Below are positions 51,016 through 59,563 of a stretch of DNA of 64,000 bases, piece by piece; the first letter of the stretch is position 1, and each line of letters opens with the position of its first letter. Under the pieces are notes generated by a model that had not been told where the DNA came from, searched no databases, and saw only the letters and a list, made by a program, of their open reading frames with translations. The stretch is taken from the NCBI RefSeq assembly GCF_036924595.1, contig NZ_JAZHRV010000001.1, positions 558,001 through 622,000 of the forward strand. Direction: 5' to 3'. The stretch is from Bradyrhizobium algeriense (GTDB lineage: Bacteria > Pseudomonadota > Alphaproteobacteria > Rhizobiales > Xanthobacteraceae). A program made the translations under genes and the position numbers.

Positions 51016-53151
51016 CTACACGCTTCCCACCGTCTTCAGCCGCGCGCGCGGGTGAATTTCGGCCTGAGATAATACGGTGGTCTGCGAGCGGAAGCGCTCG
51101 ACCAGCGAGCGGACGAACGGGCGGATCGCAGCCGAGGTGACCAGCACCGGCGCCTCGCCTTCGCGGGCGGCCTGCTCGAACGCGTTGCGGACCGAGGTCA
51201 TGAACTCCGATAGCTTTGAGGGCTGCATGGCAAGGCTGCGGTCCTCGCCGGTGCCCACGATCGATTCCGCAAACGCCATCTCCCAGCGCGCCGACAGCGC
51301 GATCAGCGGCAGGTAGCCGTTGTAGGTGGTGTTCTGCGCGCAGATCTGCCGCGCCAGCCGGGCGCGGACGTGCTCGACCATGGTGGCGGGGTGGCGCGAG
51401 AAGGCGAGCGCGTCGGCGATGCCTTCGAGAATGGTGGAGAGATCGCGGATCGAGATCCGCTCGGCCAGCAGCAATTGCAGCACGCGCTGGATGCCCGAGA
51501 CCGTGACCGAACTCGGCACGATGTCCTTGACCAGCTCGCCCTGTTCCTTCGGCAGGTCCTTCAACAGCTTCTGCACCTCGCCGTAGGACAAAAGATCGCT
51601 CATGTTGTTCTTGAGCAGCTCGGTCAGATGCGTCGACAGCACGGTGGCGGCATCGACCACCGTGTAGCCCTTCAGCGATGCTTCTTCCTTGAGCGCGGCG
51701 TCGACCCAGGTTGCCGGGAGACCAAAGGTCGGCTCGACGGTGTGGATGCCGGGCACGCCGACCTGGTTGCCGGCGGGATCCATGACCATGAATTGGTTCG
51801 GCCAGATCTTGCCGGAGCCGGCGTCCACTTCCTTGATCTTGATGACATAGGTGTTGGCCTCGAGCTGGACGTTGTCGAGGATGCGCACCGCCGGCATCAC
51901 AAAGCCCATTTCGATCGCAAGCGAGCGGCGCAGCGCCTTGATCTGCTCGGTGAGGCGGTCGGTGCCGTCAGGGCCGTTGACCAGCGGCAGCAGCGCGTAG
52001 CCGAGTTCGATCTTGAGGTCGTCGATCTTGAGCGCGGTGGCGATCGGCTCTTCGGCTGAGGCCTGGGCGGCTGCGGCCGCCAGTTCGGGCGCCGCGGCTG
52101 CGGCCGCTTCCGCCGCCTTGGCGACGCCGTTGCGGTTCTTCGCCTTCCAGGCCAGCACGGCGGCGCCGCCGCCGAGCGCGAGGAAGGGCAGCATTGGAAT
52201 GCCCGGCAACAGCGCCAGCACCAGCATCACGCCGGCCGACATGCCGAGCGCCTGCGGATAACCCGAGAGCTGCTTCATCATCGCCTTATCGGCCGAACCG
52301 GTGATGCCGGCTTTCGAGACCAACAGGCCCGCCGCGGTCGAGACGATCAGCGCCGGCACCTGCGTTACCAGGCCGTCGCCGACCGTCAGGATGGTGTAGG
52401 TGCGGGCGGCGTCGCCAAAGCTCATGCCCTGCTGCGCCACGCCGATAATGATGCCGCCGATGACGTTGATGAAGACGATCAAAAGCCCCGCGATGGCGTC
52501 GCCGCGGACGAATTTGGACGCACCGTCCATCGCGCCGAAGAAGCCGCTTTCGTCCTCCAGGGCCTTGCGGCGTGCCTTGGCGGTGGCTTCGTCGATCAGG
52601 CCGGCGGAAAGATCAGCGTCGATCGCCATCTGCTTGCCGGGCATCGAGTCCAACTGGAAGCGCGCGGCGACTTCGGCGATGCGGCCCGAACCCTTGGTGA
52701 TGACGACGAAGTTCACGATCACCAGGATCGCGAACACGATAATTCCGATGACGAAATTACCGCTCATCACGAAATTGCCGAACGCCTCGATGACGTGGCC
52801 GGCCGCGGCCGTGCCCTCATGGCCGTGCGACAGGATCAGCCGGGTGGAGGCCATGTTCAGCGACAGCCGCAGCATGGTCGAGATCAGTAGCACGGTCGGA
52901 AACGCCGAGAATTCCAGCGGCGCCTGGATGAACAGCGCCGTCATCAGGATCAGGATCGACACCGTGATCGAGATCGCCAGGAACAGATCGAGCACGATCG
53001 CGGGCAGCGGCAGGATCAGCACCACCAGGATGGTGAGGACGCCGAACGCGAGCGCCAGATCGCCGCGCCTCAGCATATCTCCGATTTCGCTTAGGGATGG
53101 AAACTTGCCGCTGGCGCCTGCGCCGCCCTGACCCGCCGTGACATCGACCAT
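51016..53151 (-). CDS. flhA: Flagellar export gate protein FlhA
   Basis: This 711-residue protein has an N-terminal membrane domain with eight helices (about 30-330), including LSLNMASTRLILSHG, the conserved FHIPEP-type region (AARFQLDSMPGKQMAIDADL; ESGFFGAMDGASKFVRGDAIAGL), and a large cytoplasmic domain (about 380-711) that forms the nonameric ring binding FliI/FliJ and substrates. An Ala-rich linker joins them. The ATG at 53151 fits the family N-terminus; an in-frame GTG at 53253 would add 34 unlikely residues. A CtrA-like box is upstream. It is transcribed opposite to fliI-fliJ. Confidence 0.95.
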   Translation of the reverse strand: MVDVTAGQGGAGASGKFPSLSEIGDMLRRGDLALAFGVLTILVVLILPLPAIVLDLFLAISITVSILILMTALFIQAPLEFSAFPTVLLISTMLRLSLNMASTRLILSHGHEGTAAAGHVIEAFGNFVMSGNFVIGIIVFAILVIVNFVVITKGSGRIAEVAARFQLDSMPGKQMAIDADLSAGLIDEATAKARRKALEDESGFFGAMDGASKFVRGDAIAGLLIVFINVIGGIIIGVAQQGMSFGDAARTYTILTVGDGLVTQVPALIVSTAAGLLVSKAGITGSADKAMMKQLSGYPQALGMSAGVMLVLALLPGIPMLPFLALGGGAAVLAWKAKNRNGVAKAAEAAAAAAPELAAAAAQASAEEPIATALKIDDLKIELGYALLPLVNGPDGTDRLTEQIKALRRSLAIEMGFVMPAVRILDNVQLEANTYVIKIKEVDAGSGKIWPNQFMVMDPAGNQVGVPGIHTVEPTFGLPATWVDAALKEEASLKGYTVVDAATVLSTHLTELLKNNMSDLLSYGEVQKLLKDLPKEQGELVKDIVPSSVTVSGIQRVLQLLLAERISIRDLSTILEGIADALAFSRHPATMVEHVRARLARQICAQNTTYNGYLPLIALSARWEMAFAESIVGTGEDRSLAMQPSKLSEFMTSVRNAFEQAAREGEAPVLVTSAAIRPFVRSLVERFRSQTTVLSQAEIHPRARLKTVGSV

Positions 53152-53317
53152 GGTAGCCGCATCCCCCCGCGATTGGCGCCCGCGGGCGCCAAACGTCTGC
53201 GCGGCGGCCGAAGGGCCGCCGGTCCGAAAGTGAGGTACCGCACTGGCGTCCACGGGGTTCCTCCCGTTCTACGCGGCCGACGACACTCGACTTCACTCGG
53301 CAATTCTTGCCGGGTGT

Positions 53318-53336
53318 ATGGTTAGCAAAGGGTTAA
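53318..53336. promoter_or_regulatory. CtrA-like box upstream of flhA
   Basis: On the minus strand it reads TTAA-CCCTTTG-CTAACCAT, one mismatch from TTAA-N7-TTAACCAT. It lies 166 bases upstream of the chosen flhA start. Confidence 0.55.
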
Positions 53337-53339
53337 CGG

Positions 53340-53837
53340 GGGGGTGCGGGGGCTGGTGCGGGCCGTATTTCGGGCCGCTGTCAGTCTCACCCGCATGCCC
53401 TCACCGCCAGAGCCGTCATTGCCTGCGACAAACGCGAAGCGTTTGCGCAAGGGAGCGAAGCGACGAAGCAATCCATCTATCCCACGCGGAGAGGTGGATT
53501 GCTTCGCTGCGCTCGCAATGACGGGGAGAGAGCATGCCTCCGCATTCCCGCGGCGCGTTTCGCCCGGGCTTTGCCAACCGTTTCGCCCAAAGAGAAGAGG
53601 GCGCAGGGAATGCGGGGTGCTTGCTGCACCCGCGGTCCCGTGTGCAAGAGATGGGGGTAGAGGCGCACACGAGCATACAGGTACAGCCGGAGCACTCCGG
53701 CATCCCCAGCGCAATGGTTTTACGATGTCCGGGCCGGAGAACTACGGGGGGTTCTTGTCGCCTACCTGGCACCCGCCTTGCTCTACGCAGGAATGGGCGT
53801 GAGCGCGTCCTAAAACTGACCGGCGCAGAGGGTACCA
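53340..53837. other. Gene-free, repeat-containing stretch upstream of the FliJ-like gene
   Basis: It contains the family A repeat (53414-53524) and GC-rich sequence with short frames that I do not consider genes. Confidence 0.45.
53414..53524. repeat. Dispersed palindromic repeat, family A
   Basis: The ends CGTCATTGC and GCTCGCAATGACG, with inner GAAGCAATCCA and TGGATTGCTTCG, match the element at 8031-8146. Confidence 0.8.
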
Positions 53838-54101
53838 ATGGCAAACTCATCTCTAATTGAAACGCTCCGGGGAACCGCAGCGGCGAACAGGTTTCAAATC
53901 GCGACACTGATCGAAAGCCTATCGCGATCGGTCGAGTTGCTCACCGTTGACATCGAGCACGAAGAGACGCGCGCGGGTGTTCGCGACTTGTCTGAACCAG
54001 CGTACCCGGTGTTGGCGCGGAGCCTCAGGTCGCGGAGAGATAACATTCAGGCTACCTTGGCATCGTTGGGGGCGGTGGTTCATGCATCCGAGGCGGCCTG
54101 A
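53838..54101 (+). CDS. Short stand-alone FliJ paralogue
   Basis: This is an 87-residue helical protein starting after GAGGGTACCA. Its middle, VDIEHEETRAGVRDLSEPAYP followed by a SLRSRRDN stretch, lines up with fliJ in this window (VDLEREIQTEQERAGINDP, FAYP, AIQRREN). They share V-D-[IL]-E, E..RAG[VI].D, AYP and RR[DE]N. The N-terminal coil that binds FliI and most of the C-terminal helix are missing. It could be a regulator of export or a degenerate duplicate under its own promoter. It lies downstream of flhA on the opposite strand. Confidence 0.7.
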   Translation: MANSSLIETLRGTAAANRFQIATLIESLSRSVELLTVDIEHEETRAGVRDLSEPAYPVLARSLRSRRDNIQATLASLGAVVHASEAA

Positions 54102-54132
54102 GACTGCGTAACGGCAGTCGCTCAAGCAGTTC

Positions 54133-54261
54133 GTAGCATGGGTAGAGCCAACGGGTCCGGCCTTCGGCCGGCCCGATGATAAACTCCGCGAAACCCATCA
54201 TCTCTGTTGATCGGAATGCAAGGAGGGGTTTCGCTTTCGCTCCACCGATTCTACACGCTAC
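54133..54261. repeat. Dispersed palindromic repeat, family C
   Basis: GTAGCATGGGTAGAGCCAAC, GGGTCCGGCCTTCGGCCGG and CATCATCTCTGTTGAT blocks match the elements at 54588-54698 and 62272-62372; the terminal CTACACGCTAC is the inverse of the head. Confidence 0.85.
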
Positions 54262-54275
54262 CTGGGACTGCGCCC

Positions 54276-54584
54276 ATGGCCATCACGGCAAGACCCATTG
54301 CAACGCATGATCTCACGCTGATTTGCGAGCACCGCGAGCGGATGTTTGCCGAGTACGGCCGCACGCGCGAAGCCTTGCGGCCGATGACTTCGGCTTTCGA
54401 GCAATGGCTTTCGCCGCGACTGGCAGACGGGAGCTATTTTGGATGGATGCTCGAGGAGGCCGGCGTCGTGATCGCGGGCCTCGGCATGTCCTATGCAATC
54501 CTTCATGCGACCTGGCAGGGCCGCCCGCTGTATGAAAAGCTTGGGTGGCAGCCGACGAGCGAGATGGCGATCCGCTGGGAGTAG
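54276..54584 (+). pseudogene. GNAT acetyltransferase lacking the acetyl-CoA-binding core
   Basis: The 102-residue frame starts like a GNAT protein (ITARPIATHDLTLICEHRERMF...YFGWMLEEAGVVIAGLGM, strands 1-4). It then jumps directly to the last part of the fold (SYAILHATWQGRPLYEKLGWQPTSEMAIRW). Roughly 50-60 residues that should contain the V-x-P-x-x-R-x-x-G-x-G/A pyrophosphate loop are gone, without a frame break. The product is therefore very unlikely to be an active acetyltransferase. It is bounded on both sides by family C repeats, which suggests recombination damage in this locus. Confidence 0.75.
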
Positions 54585-54587
54585 CCC

Positions 54588-54698
54588 GTAGGATGGGTGG
54601 AGCCAACGGGTCCGGCCTTCGGCCGGCCCGAAACTCCACGATACCCATTACCGCCGATGATCAGAATGATGGGTTTCGCTACGCTCTACCCATCCTAC
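54588..54698. repeat. Dispersed palindromic repeat, family C
   Basis: GTAGGATGGGTGGAGCCAAC head, GGTCCGGCCTTCGGCCGG core and TCTACCCATCCTAC end. It begins three bases after the GNAT remnant. Confidence 0.85.
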
Positions 54699-54719
54699 AC
54701 CTGCTGCCGCGGCGGTCCT

Positions 54720-55028
54720 TTATGGTCTGGGGGTTGCTTTGCTTCCGCGTGGATGCGCGCGGTTCTTTGGGTGAGGTGGGTTTGGTTGATAGGCGAAGGC
54801 GTTGTGGTTGTCCTTCAGGAACGGATCGCGGAAGCAGTCGCCGCCGATACCCGTCGACATCGCCTTGCATTGCTCCATCGTGTCAAATCCGCAGCTGGTC
54901 ATATGGCCGGTGACATCCTGCCGGCAAAACTCCTTTGCGTTTGCCTGATCTCCGGTCATCGCGCCAAGCGCAACAATGGCGAACATTGCTGCAACAGGCG
55001 CGCCGACTTTCAAGAATTCTTTCATCAT
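54720..55028 (-). CDS. DUF3551 small secreted Cys-rich protein
   Basis: This is a 102-residue protein with a signal peptide (about 1-31, ending QANA) and a DUF3551 body, FCRQDVTGHMTSCGFDTMEQCKAMSTGIGGDCFRDPF. It has four cysteines spaced for two disulfides, then a Pro/Asn/His tail. The family is abundant and expanded in Bradyrhizobium, with no known activity. Two adjacent ATG codons are possible starts. Confidence 0.8.
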   Translation of the reverse strand: MMKEFLKVGAPVAAMFAIVALGAMTGDQANAKEFCRQDVTGHMTSCGFDTMEQCKAMSTGIGGDCFRDPFLKDNHNAFAYQPNPPHPKNRAHPRGSKATPRP

Positions 55029-55206
55029 CGTCTCTTCATGCTGTTGGTTTGGCGTAGCCCCTGGCCGCGAGCTATGTCGTCAGAGACGGTTGTGCGAGTG
55101 CGTTCAACGGGTCTTGAAGGCATGACAGTCATGTGAAGCGTCGCTCGCAATGACGCAAAGAGCCGTTGGCTCCATCCGGGCTACGAAGAGGCGTGTCTCG
55201 CCGCCT

Positions 55207-55596
55207 TCACGGATTCCATCCGCCGCTGCCGTACGGGCGGGTGATGATTTCGAGGAGGTGACCGTTGAGATCCTCGAAGTAGACGCCGCGTCCGCCGTCG
55301 TGGTGATTGATCTCGCCCGGTTGCTTCCGCGCCGGATCGGCCCACCAGGCCAGCTTGCGTTGCCGAACGCGGCCAAAAATCTCGTCGAATTCAGCTTCGC
55401 TGACCAGGAAGGCGTAATGCTGCGGCGCGATTTCGTCGGTGTCCATGTAATCGAGATAGGCCCCGTTCTCGGTGACGACCATCTCGAATGGCCCCCAGTG
55501 CTTCGGGGCCGGAAGGTTCAATATCTCGGTCAGGAATTTCGCCGAGGCCTTGCTGTCGCGTGCCGACAGGATCGTGTGGTTGAAATGGACCGCCAT
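55207..55596 (-). CDS. VOC-family (glyoxalase/bleomycin-resistance fold) protein
   Basis: This 129-residue protein has a single VOC pair of beta-alpha-beta-beta-beta modules: MAVHFNHTILSARD (His at the metal position), GAYLDYMDTDEIAPQHYAFLV and GRGVYFEDLNGHLLEIITRPYG (Glu ligand). The ATG at 55596 is preceded by AGGGAGAAG. It follows the Bug-protein gene by about 150 nt on the same strand and may be the last gene of the aromatic operon or independent. The substrate is unknown. Confidence 0.85.
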   Translation of the reverse strand: MAVHFNHTILSARDSKASAKFLTEILNLPAPKHWGPFEMVVTENGAYLDYMDTDEIAPQHYAFLVSEAEFDEIFGRVRQRKLAWWADPARKQPGEINHHDGGRGVYFEDLNGHLLEIITRPYGSGGWNP

Positions 55597-55742
55597 GTCG
55601 CTTCTCCCTGGGTAAGCGTTCTCGCCCAACGGCTCCAACGCTTAACCAGCGCAACTTCGGTTGAGTTCCATTTTTTGGAAATGCACTCAAATCGCTTTCG
55701 GCTGCCGGGCAGTCGCGGAATTTCCGCGACGCGATCAGAGCC

Positions 55743-56747
55743 TCACTCGATCCGCGCGATCTTCGCATCGTCGATCACCTTCGACCATTTCGCGATCTCG
55801 GAGCGGATCAGGACACGCATTTGCTCCGGCGTGCTGCCGCGCACTTCGCCGCCGGTTGCGGTTTCCAGCGCCTTCTTGACCGCGGGATCGGCGAGCATCG
55901 AGGCGGTTTCCGCGTTCAGCTTTTGCACGATGTCGGCCGGCGTGCCTTTCGGGGCGACAAGTCCGGCCCAGGTGCGGACGTCGTATCCCTTGAGTCCGGC
56001 TTCCTCGGCCGAAGGCACGTTCGGCAGCAAGGGCGTGCGGGTGGGCGAGGTCACCGCGAGGCCGCGGATGGCGCCGCTTTCGATCTGGCCTGCGAGCAGC
56101 ACCGTGGTGCCGACGATCACAGGTACGTCGCCGCCGAGCAGCGAGGTGACGCTCGGCGCGTCGCCGCGGTAGGGGACGTGGACCATCTTGATCCCGGCGG
56201 TGGTGGTCAACAACTCGCCGGCGAGATGATGGGTGCTGCCGAAACCGACCGAGCCGAAAGACAGCTCGTTCGGCTTCGCCTTCGCCATCGCGATCAGGTC
56301 AGGCAGCGTCTTCGCAGGCGAATCCGCGCGCACGGCAATGACGAGGGCGTAATAGACCAGCGTCGAAACCATCTCGAAACTGTCGGTCGGCTCGTAAGCC
56401 AGTTTCTTGTAGAGCGTGCCCGAGATCGCGTGTGCGCCGGTCACGAGTCCCAGCGTATAGCCGTCGGACGCCGCATTGGCGATCGCTGCAGCGGCGATGT
56501 TTCCGCCGGCGCCCGGCTTGGCTTCCACGATGACCGGTTGTCCCAATCGCTTCGAAAGGCCGTCGGAAACAATGCGGGCGAGCGCGTCGGCGGCGCCTCC
56601 GGGCGAAAATCCGTGCAGCAAACGTATCGGGCGGTTCGGATAGGTTTGCGCATCCGCCAGCGACGGCGCGAGAGCGAACAGGGCTGCGATTGCAAACAGC
56701 GCCGATCGCCCCCATCGACCTCTCGATTGACCGGAAATCCCAGGCAT
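55743..56747 (-). CDS. Bug/TctC-family periplasmic solute-binding protein
   Basis: This 334-residue protein has a signal peptide (about 1-33, LADA) and the Bug fold: YPNRPIRLLHGFSPGGAADALARIV, VEAKPGAGGNIAAAAIANA and the HVPYRGDAPSVTSLLGGDVPV segments. Such proteins bind carboxylates or aromatic acids and often work with a tripartite carrier encoded elsewhere; none is adjacent. AGGGAGAG precedes the ATG. It is transcribed with the extradiol dioxygenase, DUF1185 and FAH genes, so the ligand is probably the pathway's aromatic substrate. Confidence 0.92.
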   Translation of the reverse strand: MPGISGQSRGRWGRSALFAIAALFALAPSLADAQTYPNRPIRLLHGFSPGGAADALARIVSDGLSKRLGQPVIVEAKPGAGGNIAAAAIANAASDGYTLGLVTGAHAISGTLYKKLAYEPTDSFEMVSTLVYYALVIAVRADSPAKTLPDLIAMAKAKPNELSFGSVGFGSTHHLAGELLTTTAGIKMVHVPYRGDAPSVTSLLGGDVPVIVGTTVLLAGQIESGAIRGLAVTSPTRTPLLPNVPSAEEAGLKGYDVRTWAGLVAPKGTPADIVQKLNAETASMLADPAVKKALETATGGEVRGSTPEQMRVLIRSEIAKWSKVIDDAKIARIE

Positions 56748-56802
56748 CGTGTTTCTCTCCCTCTGTTTTGTTTTTTGCGCGTGTTTTTTATGAGCGCCGC
56801 GC

Positions 56803-57720
56803 TCAGGGCGGCTTCACCGCGCCGCGCATTTCCGGCGAAAATTCCAGCGCCGCCTTGTCGGGCCCGACGCCCCAGACGTCGCGCGGCAGGCCGACCCACG
56901 TTTTCGGCCGCTGCGGACGGTCACGGTGCCAGGGTCTTGGTTCGAAATAGCCGAGCTCTTCGTCGGCCATCATGTCCATGTCGTAGAACAATTCGATCAG
57001 GCAGCCGTCCGGACTGCGGTGATAGATCGCGACGTTGTGGCCCGGACCATGCCGCACCGGTCCCCACAGGATCGGAATCTTTCGGCGGCCGAGCAGGTCG
57101 CAGGCCTGGTGCATGTGCGAGGCATCGCGCAGCTCGAACGCCAGATGATGCAGCCGGCCGTCGGTGCCGCGGGCGAAATTCATCGAATGGTGCTCGAAGC
57201 CGCAGCGCATGAAGACGAAATTCTCCTCGATGCGGTCGGAGACCCGAAAGCCGAGGACGTCCTGATAGAACCGCGCGGTCGCTTGCGGGTCGGGCGCGCG
57301 CAGCGCGACGTGGCCGAGCTTGTTGACGACCAGGCCACGGAGCGGATCGATCGATTTGCAGAACTGCCACCGTGCAAACAGGTCGATGCGATGTCCGTCC
57401 GGATCGTTGAAGGTCAGCGTCTCTGAAACACCGGGCAGGCTGTCGCTTCTGATTTCCGATGCGATACCGCGATCGGCCAGCGAGCGCTGCAATTCGGCGA
57501 GGTCGGAATCGGGAGCAATTTCGAATGCGATCGCGCCGAGATGATTGTCGGTGGCCTGTTCGATGACCGTGGTGAGCTGGTCGGAGTCGCTGCCGAGATA
57601 GACACGCTTGCCGTCGCGGTTGATGACGCCGAGCCCGATCACGGATTGATAGTATTCCAGCAGGTGCTCCAGATCGGAGGTTGCCAGCGCCGTGTGCCTG
57701 ACCCGCTTCACCCTGATCAT
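56803..57720 (-). CDS. Extradiol (type I, VOC) ring-cleavage dioxygenase
   Basis: This 305-residue protein is made of two VOC domains: an N-terminal structural domain (about 6-120) and a catalytic domain (about 140-255). The iron triad is visible: His in NKLGHVALRA, His in GRLHHLAFEL and Glu in CLIELFYD. This is the catechol 2,3-dioxygenase / dihydroxybiphenyl dioxygenase class, which opens catechols next to the hydroxyls using Fe(II). An FAH-family hydrolase in the same operon would process the product. A specific catechol is not implied. It lies 55 nt after the DUF1185 gene. Confidence 0.88.
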   Translation of the reverse strand: MIRVKRVRHTALATSDLEHLLEYYQSVIGLGVINRDGKRVYLGSDSDQLTTVIEQATDNHLGAIAFEIAPDSDLAELQRSLADRGIASEIRSDSLPGVSETLTFNDPDGHRIDLFARWQFCKSIDPLRGLVVNKLGHVALRAPDPQATARFYQDVLGFRVSDRIEENFVFMRCGFEHHSMNFARGTDGRLHHLAFELRDASHMHQACDLLGRRKIPILWGPVRHGPGHNVAIYHRSPDGCLIELFYDMDMMADEELGYFEPRPWHRDRPQRPKTWVGLPRDVWGVGPDKAALEFSPEMRGAVKPP

Positions 57721-57774
57721 CGCGTCCCCCTATCGAATTGAAACGACTGCTTGTCGGCTGGAGCAGCAATGCTA

Positions 57775-58356
57775 TCAGCGCTGGCCGTCGTGCACGGAGA
57801 TATCTGAGGCGGCCAATCCGCCGATGCGCGCATGCGGACGCCCGCCGGTCGCCATCACAAGCCCGAACGCGATCTCGTCGCGCCGCGGCGCGTCCCACAC
57901 CGTCATCTCGGCGGTGCCAAAATGGCTGCGCACATAGGCCGCGTGGACGTGGCCGAGCGGAACCATCAGCCGCGTGCCGGGTCCGCCGATGGTTTTCGAC
58001 GCCGGCACGATGGCCTTGGGATTGCCGAGCGCCTCGCGCGCCGCCCAGCCGCCGGCTTCGTGCCACACCGCGCCATGCTCGAGCTCGCCATCCTCGCCGA
58101 CCACGATGCCCTTGCCGTAGGCTTCGATCCTCTCGGCGCCACCCAGCCGCGCAATGAGCGCGGCCGCGAGTTCGCGCCCAAGCTCGCGCAACGAAGCCTG
58201 GAACGGCATCAAGTCTGCCTCGTAGCGTCCCGCAAAGGGGTTGCGGATCACGGCGATGGACGTGCCGACGAGCAGGGGAGTAGCCAGCCGCGGCCCGCGC
58301 TCATGCCAGACCGTCTCGACGGTCAGCGCGGTCTTGCGAATGTCGTAAGCGGACAT
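57775..58356 (-). CDS. DUF1185 (amino acid synthesis family) protein
   Basis: This 193-residue protein has the family's blocks: IRKTALTVETVWHERG, AVIRNPFAGRYEADL, EAYGKGIVVGEDGELEHG, GPGTRLMVPLGHVHAAYVRSHF and DAPRRDEIAFGLVMATGGRPHARIGGL. Family members are small soluble enzymes of unproven reaction and are frequently next to aromatic or amide catabolic genes. It starts 7 nt after the FAH stop, so it is operonic. Its role in this pathway is open. Confidence 0.82.
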   Translation of the reverse strand: MSAYDIRKTALTVETVWHERGPRLATPLLVGTSIAVIRNPFAGRYEADLMPFQASLRELGRELAAALIARLGGAERIEAYGKGIVVGEDGELEHGAVWHEAGGWAAREALGNPKAIVPASKTIGGPGTRLMVPLGHVHAAYVRSHFGTAEMTVWDAPRRDEIAFGLVMATGGRPHARIGGLAASDISVHDGQR

Positions 58357-58363
58357 CGGCGCC

Positions 58364-59224
58364 TCACTCGTCGACGACGGGATTGCGCAGCACGCCGATG
58401 TTCTCGATCTCGACCTCGACGACGTCGCCGGGCTTGAGAAACTCCGGCGGCTTGCGCGTGAAGCCAACACCGGCCGGCGTTCCCGTCGCGATCACGTCGC
58501 CCGGCACCAGGTCGAAAATGGTCGAGCAGTAATTGATCAGCCGCGGGATCGAGAAAATCAGCATCGAGGTGTCGGACTTCTGCTCGACCTTGCCGTTGAC
58601 GCGGGTCTCGAGCCTGAGTTTCGTCGGATCGCCGATCTCGTCCGGCGTCACCAGCCACGGACCGAACGGACCAGTGCCGACGAAATTCTTGCCGGAAGCG
58701 ATCTGCTGGGCGTGGCGCTGCCAGTCGCGAACGCTGACGTCGTTGTAGATCGAATAGCCGGCGACGTGGTCGAACGCTGCCGCTTCCGGAATATGCCGGC
58801 CGCCTTTTCCGATCACGACCGCGAGTTCGCCTTCCCAATCGAGATTATCGGAAACCTTCGGCCGCACCACCGGCGCGTTGTGGGCGACCTGGGACCGCCA
58901 CACGCGCAGGAAGATCGGCGGAAATTCGGTGATCTCGCGCTTCATGCCGAATGCCACCGCCTCGTTGTGGTGGTCGAGATAGTTGCGCACCGCGCAGACG
59001 ATCTTTTCCGGCCGCGGAATGACGGGGAGAAATGTTATGTCGGCCAGCTTCGGGCCCGGCTTTTCGCTAGCTGCGAGCGCATCCCGGCAGGCGAAATCGG
59101 CACTCCCGACGAAGTCCGCCAGCGACGGATATTGCGGCAAGGCGCGGCCGAGATCGGCGACGCGGTCGCCGACCACCGCCCCCCAGCTTTCCCGACCATC
59201 CATGGCGAACGACAACAGCTTCAT
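58364..59224 (-). CDS. Fumarylacetoacetate hydrolase (FAH) family protein
   Basis: This 286-residue protein has an N-terminal domain (about 1-70) and an FAH catalytic domain (about 80-285): KIVCAVRNYLDHHNEA, the metal ligands in LDWEGELAVVIG (E-x-E), SIYNDVSVRDWQ (Asp), and ATGTPAGVGFTRKPPEFLKPGD. It would hydrolyse or decarboxylate/isomerise the ring-fission product. GGAGGAG precedes the ATG. First gene of the operon, it is divergent to the quinone oxidoreductase, with the shared palindrome between. Confidence 0.92.
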   Translation of the reverse strand: MKLLSFAMDGRESWGAVVGDRVADLGRALPQYPSLADFVGSADFACRDALAASEKPGPKLADITFLPVIPRPEKIVCAVRNYLDHHNEAVAFGMKREITEFPPIFLRVWRSQVAHNAPVVRPKVSDNLDWEGELAVVIGKGGRHIPEAAAFDHVAGYSIYNDVSVRDWQRHAQQIASGKNFVGTGPFGPWLVTPDEIGDPTKLRLETRVNGKVEQKSDTSMLIFSIPRLINYCSTIFDLVPGDVIATGTPAGVGFTRKPPEFLKPGDVVEVEIENIGVLRNPVVDE

Positions 59225-59269
59225 GCGCGGGCTCCTCCGGAACGCTGGATCTTTTTCGATAAAACTACT

Positions 59270-59281
59270 ATTTTCGAAAAT
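59270..59281. promoter_or_regulatory. Palindromic operator, FAH side
   Basis: ATTTTCGAAAAT, a perfect 12-base palindrome 45 bases upstream of the FAH start codon. It is the same core as the site at 59548. Confidence 0.65.
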
Positions 59282-59547
59282 TGATGAAAATGCAAGCCGC
59301 CTGTTCAGGGAAACGGTCAGGATTCGGAAAAGGCCGGCCGGAGGGAGGCGTTGCTGCCGTCAATCGTTGACGCGCGTGTGGGCCGTGTATTCACGTTCGG
59401 TGTTGGTGCGGATGTGCCGCGCGATCGATTTCGCAGCGAGATCGCTGTTGCGCGCGACGCCGCCGGCATGATCGCGCGATGTTCACAGGCCTTGTCGCGC
59501 GACAGGGCGAACCAACTCCGCTATTGCAATAAATTTCGCAAACAATA

Positions 59548-59563
59548 ATATTTTCGAAAATAT
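59548..59563. promoter_or_regulatory. Palindromic operator, quinone oxidoreductase side
   Basis: ATATTTTCGAAAATAT, a perfect 16-base palindrome ending 11 bases before the ATG and overlapping the likely -10. This position predicts repression. Confidence 0.65.

Noticed and set aside
53344..53802. 152-codon plus-strand frame and minus-strand equivalents
   Set aside because: Formed by the family A repeat and GC-rich flanks; no coding signal.
54545..55136. Plus-strand frames opposite the DUF3551 gene
   Set aside because: The minus-strand DUF3551 gene with signal peptide and Cys pattern explains the region.
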